Positions 16,416-23,453 of a stretch of DNA of 23,453 nt are shown piece after piece. Numbering within the stretch: position 1 is the stretch's first letter; every line of letters starts with the position of its first letter. The translations under genes were made by a program, and so were the position numbers. The DNA lies in the IMG/VR virus record IMGVR_UViG_3300025849_000227, positions 1 to 23,453 of that record. The stretch is one strand, 5' to 3'. Under the pieces are notes generated by a model that searched no databases, was not told the origin of the DNA, and saw nothing but the letters and a program-made list of their open reading frames with translations. This stretch comes from a virus.

Positions 16416-17756
16416 ATGGCATTAGATACAAGATTAATTGGACAAGCATTAGGTGAAGGACAGCCGGTAGATTTAGCTGGGGCTATTAGACCCGCTGTGG
16501 TTAGAGGCGAACAGGCTGTATTAAGAACTAAAGCTCAAGAGCAAAGAAGAAAAGAACTTCAAGCGCAAGCAATTTCACAATTACCACAATTAGATGAAAG
16601 TAAAGTTCCTATGCAAATGCGTGAATGGGCAATAGGACAAGCGTTAGAAGCTCGCAATGTTGCATTAAGTGCTATAAGAAATGAAGACTTAGACCCTGTT
16701 GAAAAACAAATGGCTATTAGTAATGCACAACAAAGTATAAGTAAAGTAGCCGCTAAAACAAACGATTTTAAGCAATGGATAGCTCAATTTGCTGATACTC
16801 AACCAGATGACCTTAGTAAGCTTAATAGTCCTGAATTAATGGAAAGAGTTAATGATATTTACTCTGGTAAGTTTAAAGTTGATGGTAATCAATTTGTATT
16901 TGAAGATGGCACCGTAAAAGACTTTAATTCTTTAGTTAACACAAGACATATATCAAAAAGATCGGACGCATACATGTCTCAATTAAAAGAATTAGGAAAT
17001 GAGTACGAAAAATATGGATTACAGGGGTGGGATGAAACAGCTTTTGAAAATAAAATAGATAATGAATTGGCTAGTGAAAAATATACTGACGCTGATTTAG
17101 CTAGTATTGCTGTTGATGAATTAGGATTACCTGAAAGTGAAATTAAAGCAATACAAGATGATTTTGAAGATAATGGTATATTAGACGATGTAGATAAACA
17201 ATCATTAATTACAAAAATTAAAAATCAATACAAAACTGCTGCTAAAAGTGCTTATGAAAACTCTAGGAGATTGTATAAAGAAAAAACCGCACCTAAGCCA
17301 TCTACACCACCAAAACCTACGGGAAGGGAAATTGAAAGAGTATTAACATCAGCTGCTGCTCAAGAATATAGTTTAGACATTTCTAAATTTAAAAATGAAC
17401 TTGGCATAGCTGTTAACCCAGCTGGAATAGCTATTGGTGATGCAAAAGATGCTTCTTTAGATATTGAATCAGATAATTTTCCAAATTTAGTAAACAAATT
17501 AGGTTTTAGAATATCAGGCGTATTTAGAGAAAATAAAGAAGATCCAAACTCTAATATACAATCCATAGAGCTTAAAGAGCAAGGTGGTAATAAAACATTT
17601 GAAGTTGTTCCCGGTCAAAATACAATAAGCTTTTTAGAACAAGCATTTTTAATGCAGGGTGTTAATAGAATAGAGGTTCCTAAATTAATAAATAATGTAT
17701 TATACGGAACGTTTATCCCTCCAAGTCAAAAAATAAATACAGATTACGAAGATTAA
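16416..17756 (+). CDS. Middle internal virion (ejection) protein, T7 gp15-like role
   Basis: A 446-residue, mostly helical, soluble protein. Residues 1-125 are Gln/Ala-rich helices with no hydrophobic segment (LRTKAQEQRRKELQAQAISQ). Residues about 125-290 are acidic and helical. A Pro-rich linker (APKPSTPPKPTG) lies near 292-305. The C-terminal third mixes helix and beta (EVVPGQNTISFLEQAFLMQG). It starts 12 bases after the gp14-like gene and ends two bases before the giant gene, so the three form one translation unit. In T7 the middle ejection protein helps build the channel across the host periplasm. That role is carried over here from position and helical make-up, not from a recognised domain. 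Confidence 0.6.
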   Translation: MALDTRLIGQALGEGQPVDLAGAIRPAVVRGEQAVLRTKAQEQRRKELQAQAISQLPQLDESKVPMQMREWAIGQALEARNVALSAIRNEDLDPVEKQMAISNAQQSISKVAAKTNDFKQWIAQFADTQPDDLSKLNSPELMERVNDIYSGKFKVDGNQFVFEDGTVKDFNSLVNTRHISKRSDAYMSQLKELGNEYEKYGLQGWDETAFENKIDNELASEKYTDADLASIAVDELGLPESEIKAIQDDFEDNGILDDVDKQSLITKIKNQYKTAAKSAYENSRRLYKEKTAPKPSTPPKPTGREIERVLTSAAAQEYSLDISKFKNELGIAVNPAGIAIGDAKDASLDIESDNFPNLVNKLGFRISGVFRENKEDPNSNIQSIELKEQGGNKTFEVVPGQNTISFLEQAFLMQGVNRIEVPKLINNVLYGTFIPPSQKINTDYED

Positions 17757-17758
17757 TT

Positions 17759-20700
17759 ATGATTGAAATTTATACTGTAAATGGAACAACTTATAAAGTT
17801 GGACCAAATTCAAAAGAAAAATTTTTAAATGATTTTCCCAATGCTACTTTATTAGACGAGCCGGGAAAGATACCTCCTTCGCAGGAAGAAAAGCCGGGTG
17901 TGCTTGCGGAGGCAAATGCAACACCCGAAATATCTCTTACGGGATCACCATTGGTGGATACTTCTTTGGAATCACCAAAAACTAGTATTAGAAAAAAAAC
18001 TAGAGAAGGTGATTTAAAAAGAAAAAAAGAAAAAATATTAAATAATGAAATAGAAGATATTGCAGAATCATTTGAAGCATTTAATTTAGAAGAATTGTCT
18101 AATGAAGATCGCTTATATATTCAAGATTTAGCTCAAGAGCAATTAATAAATAATGCTCCAGACTCTCAAAATTATAATTTTACAGCAGAACAAATTGATA
18201 CAGGCGCTAGAAATATTTTAAATGAAGCAAATAAATTAGCACAAGAAGAGCGGGAAAAAATTAACAGTGTTATTAATATGGACATGTCTGAATCTTTAAG
18301 CAATGCTGCTTTAAATGTTGGACAAGATGTTAAAAAAATAAAAAGTTTTTGGTCAGGTGAATCTCCAGCTTTAGACCTAGCTACTGCAGCTGTATATAAG
18401 GCTATTTTTGGGCAAGAGAATGTCGATGAATTTGTAGAAAAATATCGCGGAGTGAGCATACCCGTAATGGGGCTTCCTGTTTCATTAACAAAAGGTCTTG
18501 GGACTAAAGAGATACTTAAAAGTATACCTAAATTAAAAGCGGAGCAAGAAAAAAGAAAACAAACATTACCTATTATTGAAAGTTTTAAGCAAGGTGAAAT
18601 TCTTAAAGGAGGAGCTGCTATACTAAGTTCAATGGTGAGTATGGTTGGTTCCGCTGGTTTTGGCGCTGGTACTGTTGGTTCAGGTTTTTATGCGGATTTT
18701 GCTGCAGAAAATTATGTAACTTTTAATGAAGAATTAGCTAAAAGAGAAAATACAACTCTTGAAAATCTTATAATTGAAGGAAAAGATAATGCCAAAGCCC
18801 CCGTTGCCTTAGCTGGTATACAAGCCATGTCTGAAGTTGTTGGTTTATCATCCATGCTTTCACCTATAAAAAAGAATGGTATAAAAGTTATTTCAAATAA
18901 ATTTTTAGATTCACCATTAGGTGCTAAAGTATTAGATATATATAGTTCTGGAAAAACGGAATTTATAACAGAAAATTTTCAATTTGGGATTGATGAATAC
19001 AATAGAGTTTTAGGAAAAACTGGAGACTCCTCAAAAGCAGCATTAGCTATGGTAGAGGGTATGGCATCACAAGAAGGTCTTGAAAGTGGCTTACAGGGAT
19101 TAGGTGGCGCGGTTGGAATTAAAGGCAGCAGATATCTTTTAAAAGCAGCAAGCAATTTAAGAGCACCTGCTGACAACGAAGGTATACAAGCAGATATAAA
19201 TGAATTATCTGAATTGCAAAAACAGTATAATTCTACAGAAAGCAAAGTAGGTAAGGAAGGTATACAACAAAAAATTAATGATGTAAACAGCAGATTATCT
19301 TCAAGGATTACTAAAAGTAATGCTATAATACCTAAATTAAATAAAACAGAAATTGATGAGGTTAATTCAATGGGTGATCTTGCTAATTTGCAAGTTCAAC
19401 GCGTTAAAGAATTAAATAAAGAATTAGATGAGGGTAATATTAAAAGAAGTGATTATTTAATTGCTTTAGAAGGTTATAAGACAACTTATATTAACGCAAA
19501 AAACAGGATTAAAGGTATTGCTGATACTGCAGAAACTAAACCAGAACAAGTTGTAGCTGAAGAAATAGATACACAAGAACAAACTGCTCCATTAACAGAA
19601 GCAGAACAAGCTATACAAAAAATTATAACAAAAGAAAAAGTAGCCTCTAGCAAAGTTCAACAAATTTACAATGATAAAGGTATTGATGGTATTAACGAAA
19701 TATTTAAAGAATTTAAAGGTATAGTAGATAGAATAGTTGACAAGCGTAGAAATGCACCTAATTTTGACAGAGAATTGCTTACTTCTGAAATACAAGTAGG
19801 TAAAAGAGGTATTCTTGATTTAGTTAGGGCATACCCTAAATATGTAAAAAAACAAGAAGCTGCTAATCAACCTGTAGCTCCATTAGCTGGTTTTATAAAT
19901 AAGCAATTACCTAATAGAGCAATTGAAGCATCTCAAAGAATTTTAGGTAAAGAATTTACACAAGATGTTACTGAGGCTAAAGCTGTTACTGCTACTGAAA
20001 CTGCGGAAGATATTGTTACACAACAAGAGCAAGTAAAGCAAGAAGTAAAAACAGCATTAGCTAAGGATTTAAACTTAGATGAAACAACTCAAAATGATAT
20101 TGTAAAAGCTGTTGAAAAAACATTAGGTACTAAATTACCTGCTGTAACAGATAAAAAGTTTAGACAAGCTTTAACTACTGGTTTTAGAAATGAATTAACT
20201 AATACATTTAAAACGGTATTTGGTCGTCAAGCATCATACGAGCAATTTTTAAGAGATAATTTTGAAAAAATATATCCTGCAATTCCACAAGAAACTATAA
20301 ACCGTAATTTTAAAGAATTTAATGAAGCTGTTGTAGATCCTGAAACAGGTAAACAAGTAAGAGAAAAAACGCCTGAAGGCAAAAATGTGTTTAAAAAACG
20401 TGATATAACTAAAGCTGAATTTTTAAAATATTTTTTAACAGAAGGAAGTAACAAAGGTGCACGTAAAACTTCATTAGCGAAAGTCTTAGCTGATGAAATT
20501 GGATTAGATAATGTATTTGGAGCATTGTCAAAACCTGATATTGTTGAAAAGTTTAAAGCTATTCAAGAGTTACAAGGGCAAAAAGTTCCTAGTAATTTTA
20601 GATCTATAATATCACAAGCAATAAATAGAATTGATGATTTAATAACAGAATTAGATAAATTTGAACAAGATAAAAGTATATTAAGATCTGATTTTGGATT

Positions 20701-23453
20701 AAGTGTTCCAGCTATTAAAGTTATTAAATTATTCTTAAAAAGTGTTAAAGCTGGATTAAAAGCAGGGTTAACAATAGAAAAAGCTGTTTCTAATGCTTTA
20801 AAAAATATTGATAAATATTCTAAAGCTGAAAAACTATCGCCACAAGAGCAAACAATAGTTAAAAAAGCTGCTAAAAGTATTCCTGCTAAAGACTATACTT
20901 CTAAACCAGCAAAAGATATAATAAATAGAATTGATAAAGAATATGAACGACTATTTAAAGAGGAACAATCAAAAGCTATAGATGAAGTATTAATTCCTTT
21001 ATATAAAGATAATGTTAAAGATAAAACAAAAGAGCAAAGGATTGAATTAGCAAAAGAATTTTGGACATTATATTGGAGAACTTTTCAAAAAATAAAGGGA
21101 ACTAATGAAAAAGAAATGTATTCTATTATAAATAATATATTTGGAAAAGATTTTAAATTTACAAATAAATTAGTAGACGGTAAAAAATTTGAACCAAATA
21201 AAATTGACCAAACAAAAACAGCTCGCTTTGTTGAAAAATTTAAAAATAACAAAGAAAAAACAATAACTGAACAACATCAACAGGCTGATTATAATTTTGA
21301 TAAGTTTATTAATTTATTAATTTCTTTAAAAGAAAAATATAATAATAAAGAAATTTCTATTGATAGTGTTTATTTTTTGCTAAAATCTACCGGGGCAGAT
21401 ATGAATAGTGTTGGTAAAAGAATACAACGATTAGGCAATAACACAGATATTGAAGCTTTAAATGCAAATAAACGAATGACTTTAGAGCATAATAGTCCAT
21501 TCGATTTTACACTTAAAAATATTTTATTGCCTTTTATAATAAATGATATTAAGTCTTCAAAAGAATTAGTAAACATTTTAAAATTACAAAAATTAGAATT
21601 AATTGATAAAAACAAAGCTGATAAATTAAATAAGACAAAAGAGTTAAATTTAAAAACCACAATGCCCGATGGTTATAAAATTACAGATGACCCTATAATT
21701 AGACTTTTAAAAATATATCCTGACTTAAAAAAAGATGCAGAAAAAGAAAATGCAACATTAAGTGAGGACTTTAATAAAATTATTGAAGATAAAACTGGTA
21801 TTGCTGCTGATAAAGTTTATAAAAAAGCAAAAGCAGAAGTAGAGGGTGCAAGTAAAGGTAAATGGAAATTTTTTATTCCACCAGGGGCTGAAGATTTTGT
21901 AGGATTATTATATGCTACATTAGGCAAGGGTAAATTAGGGGATCAACAGATGGCATGGTATAAGTACAACTTATTAAATCCATATACAGATGCTCTTAAT
22001 AATATAACTCGTGATCGTGTACAATTAGCTAAGGACTTTAAAGAGCTTAAAAAGCAATTAAAAATTGTACCTAAAAACTTACGTAAAAAATTACCAGGTA
22101 CTCAATATTCTCAGCAAGACGCAGTGCGTGTTTATATTTGGAATAAGCAGGGGGTTGACATGCTTACCGAAGAAAACGGTATGGACAAAGCTGATTTAGA
22201 CCAATTAGTTGATTTTGTTGAAAAAGATTCTAATCTTTTAAAGTTTGCAGATCAATTAATGGAAATAACGCAAGGAGAGTATGCTTCTCCTGGTGCAAAA
22301 TGGTGGAACTCTGGCACTATTGATGCAGATTTATTAAAAACATTGAGCACAACAAGAAGAGCCAAATATTTAGAACAATCAGGTTGGACAGAAAATGTAA
22401 ACGCTATATTTTCAAAAGAAAATTTAAACAAGCTTGAAGCTGCTTATGGTAAACCTTATAGAATAGCCTTAGAAAACATTCTTAAAAGAATGAAAAGTGG
22501 TAGAAATAGAAGCTTTGGCGGAGATGCTTTAACTAGTAGATTTACTGATTGGATTTCCAATTCAATTGGTACTATTATGTTTTTAAATTCAAGATCTGCG
22601 GTACTTCAAACAATTTCTGCTGTAAATTTTATAAATTGGAGTGATAATAATATATTAGCCGTTGCTAAAACGTTTGCAAATCCAAAACAATGGGCTAAAG
22701 ATTTTATGATGCTCATGAACTCACCATTCTTAATTGAAAGACGTAATGGTTTAAAAATTGATGTAAACGAATCTGAAATTGCAGATCTAGCTAAGACGTC
22801 TACTAACAAAGCTAAAGCAATTATGGGCCAACTATTAAAAGCTGGTTTCTTGCCCACACAAATTGCAGATAGTTTTGCAATCGCATCAGGAGGGGCTAGT
22901 TTTTATAGAAATAGATTTAATTCTTTAGTTAAAGAAGGGTATACAAAAGAAGAAGCTGAAGCGATAGCTATGCGTGACTTTAGAGAAACAGCAACTGAAT
23001 CTCAACAATCTTCCGATCCTTCACGTATTAGTCAACAGCAGGCGGGGCCATTAGGGCGCATTGTATTGGCTTTTGCAAACACTCCAGCCCAATATGCTAG
23101 ATTAACTAAAAAAGCTGTTCTGGATATTAAGAATGGCCGTGGTGACCTTAAAACAAATGTTTCTAAGATTATATATTATATGGTTGTTCAGAACATTATA
23201 TTTACCGCTTTGCAGCAAGCATTATTTGCTGTTGCTTTTGGTGATGAAGAAGAAGAAGAAGATGAAATGAATAAAAAATATATTCGCATGGCTAATAGCA
23301 TGTCGGATAGTATTTTAAGAGGATTAGGATTTGCTGGTGCTGCTGTTTCTGTTGCTAAAAACGTAGCTATTAAAATAGCGCAAGAATCTGATAAAAAATC
23401 ACCTAAGTTTGAAGAAGCTGCTTGGAAGTTACTTGAAATATCACCACCAATAT
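17759..23453 (+). CDS. Giant internal virion (ejection) protein, T7 gp16-like role (3' end cut by window)
   Basis: The ATG at 17759 opens a frame that runs without a stop to the last base: 1898 complete codons, with the C-terminus missing. The N-terminus (MIEIYTVNGTTYKV, then FLNDFPNA) is a short module I recall at the front of large marine phage proteins. Residues 284-312 are a Gly/Ala/Val-rich possible membrane segment. Residues about 400-1200 are long charged helices. Near 1240 comes MTLEHNSPF; from 1366, SKGKWKFFIPPGAEDFVGLLY; at 1610, NSRSAVLQ; at 1748, SQQSSDPSRISQQQAG. A clear hydrophobic helix follows at 1804-1827, then an acidic run (DEEEEEDE). These C-terminal pieces resemble the giant 'polyvalent' or internal proteins of marine podoviruses. 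No lytic transglycosylase, protease or polymerase site was found. Size and last position match a gp16-type ejection protein. Confidence 0.72.
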   Translation, partial: MIEIYTVNGTTYKVGPNSKEKFLNDFPNATLLDEPGKIPPSQEEKPGVLAEANATPEISLTGSPLVDTSLESPKTSIRKKTREGDLKRKKEKILNNEIEDIAESFEAFNLEELSNEDRLYIQDLAQEQLINNAPDSQNYNFTAEQIDTGARNILNEANKLAQEEREKINSVINMDMSESLSNAALNVGQDVKKIKSFWSGESPALDLATAAVYKAIFGQENVDEFVEKYRGVSIPVMGLPVSLTKGLGTKEILKSIPKLKAEQEKRKQTLPIIESFKQGEILKGGAAILSSMVSMVGSAGFGAGTVGSGFYADFAAENYVTFNEELAKRENTTLENLIIEGKDNAKAPVALAGIQAMSEVVGLSSMLSPIKKNGIKVISNKFLDSPLGAKVLDIYSSGKTEFITENFQFGIDEYNRVLGKTGDSSKAALAMVEGMASQEGLESGLQGLGGAVGIKGSRYLLKAASNLRAPADNEGIQADINELSELQKQYNSTESKVGKEGIQQKINDVNSRLSSRITKSNAIIPKLNKTEIDEVNSMGDLANLQVQRVKELNKELDEGNIKRSDYLIALEGYKTTYINAKNRIKGIADTAETKPEQVVAEEIDTQEQTAPLTEAEQAIQKIITKEKVASSKVQQIYNDKGIDGINEIFKEFKGIVDRIVDKRRNAPNFDRELLTSEIQVGKRGILDLVRAYPKYVKKQEAANQPVAPLAGFINKQLPNRAIEASQRILGKEFTQDVTEAKAVTATETAEDIVTQQEQVKQEVKTALAKDLNLDETTQNDIVKAVEKTLGTKLPAVTDKKFRQALTTGFRNELTNTFKTVFGRQASYEQFLRDNFEKIYPAIPQETINRNFKEFNEAVVDPETGKQVREKTPEGKNVFKKRDITKAEFLKYFLTEGSNKGARKTSLAKVLADEIGLDNVFGALSKPDIVEKFKAIQELQGQKVPSNFRSIISQAINRIDDLITELDKFEQDKSILRSDFGLSVPAIKVIKLFLKSVKAGLKAGLTIEKAVSNALKNIDKYSKAEKLSPQEQTIVKKAAKSIPAKDYTSKPAKDIINRIDKEYERLFKEEQSKAIDEVLIPLYKDNVKDKTKEQRIELAKEFWTLYWRTFQKIKGTNEKEMYSIINNIFGKDFKFTNKLVDGKKFEPNKIDQTKTARFVEKFKNNKEKTITEQHQQADYNFDKFINLLISLKEKYNNKEISIDSVYFLLKSTGADMNSVGKRIQRLGNNTDIEALNANKRMTLEHNSPFDFTLKNILLPFIINDIKSSKELVNILKLQKLELIDKNKADKLNKTKELNLKTTMPDGYKITDDPIIRLLKIYPDLKKDAEKENATLSEDFNKIIEDKTGIAADKVYKKAKAEVEGASKGKWKFFIPPGAEDFVGLLYATLGKGKLGDQQMAWYKYNLLNPYTDALNNITRDRVQLAKDFKELKKQLKIVPKNLRKKLPGTQYSQQDAVRVYIWNKQGVDMLTEENGMDKADLDQLVDFVEKDSNLLKFADQLMEITQGEYASPGAKWWNSGTIDADLLKTLSTTRRAKYLEQSGWTENVNAIFSKENLNKLEAAYGKPYRIALENILKRMKSGRNRSFGGDALTSRFTDWISNSIGTIMFLNSRSAVLQTISAVNFINWSDNNILAVAKTFANPKQWAKDFMMLMNSPFLIERRNGLKIDVNESEIADLAKTSTNKAKAIMGQLLKAGFLPTQIADSFAIASGGASFYRNRFNSLVKEGYTKEEAEAIAMRDFRETATESQQSSDPSRISQQQAGPLGRIVLAFANTPAQYARLTKKAVLDIKNGRGDLKTNVSKIIYYMVVQNIIFTALQQALFAVAFGDEEEEEDEMNKKYIRMANSMSDSILRGLGFAGAAVSVAKNVAIKIAQESDKKSPKFEEAAWKLLEISPPI

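Noticed and set aside
1-23453. Alternative genetic code (stop reassignment), as in some crAss-like phages
   Set aside because: All genes read through in the standard bacterial code and end at TAA or TAG; no gene is broken by in-frame TGA or TAG.

Overview
The window is a one-strand, tightly packed virion-structure module of a tailed phage, most likely a podovirus. All eleven genes lie on the + strand and read left to right. There are no tail tape measure, sheath, tube or baseplate genes in the roughly 20 kb after the major capsid gene. The order is portal, acidic scaffold-like protein, major capsid protein, capsid/neck-associated protein, two connector-like proteins, a giant tail hub/fibre protein, a small beta protein and three internal (ejection) proteins. 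This matches the T7 plan (portal, scaffold, capsid, gp11, gp12, fibre, gp14, gp15, gp16). The hub protein's sequence instead recalls the 'stabilisation'/hub proteins of crAss-like and marine phages. These family assignments come from remembered sequence patterns, not a search.

Host inference: the DNA is A+T-rich (about one third G+C by eye), arginine is mostly AGA and leucine mostly TTA. None of the ten visible start codons has a Shine-Dalgarno sequence; each follows an A/T-rich leader. This is the usual initiation context in Bacteroidetes, so a flavobacterium-type, probably marine, host is the best guess. The standard bacterial code fits: TAA ends nine genes, TAG ends one, and TGA is not used as a stop.

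Layout: 1-1982 portal, open at the left edge. 2018-3238 scaffold-like. 3258-4679 major capsid protein, followed by a terminator-like hairpin. 4753-5589 conserved protein, followed by a second hairpin. 5651-6340 and 6344-7234 connector/adaptor proteins. 7238-15268 a 2676-residue hub fused to a long beta-rich arm, with a thrombospondin-type-3-like calcium-binding array and a distal beta domain. 15284-15607 small beta protein. 15610-16404, 16416-17756 and 17759 to the right edge are three candidate ejection proteins; the last is at least 1898 residues and still open.

The first genes would build the head: portal ring, scaffold and shell. The middle genes would close the neck, form the short tail and reach the host surface. 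The last three would be packed inside and pass into the host envelope with the DNA. There is no gene-free stretch over 300 bases. I saw no tRNA, CRISPR array, insertion sequence or integrase. The largest gaps (4680-4752 and 5590-5650) each hold one hairpin. I found no clear new enzymatic or defence system; the most unusual items are the giant hub-fibre fusion and the giant terminal protein.
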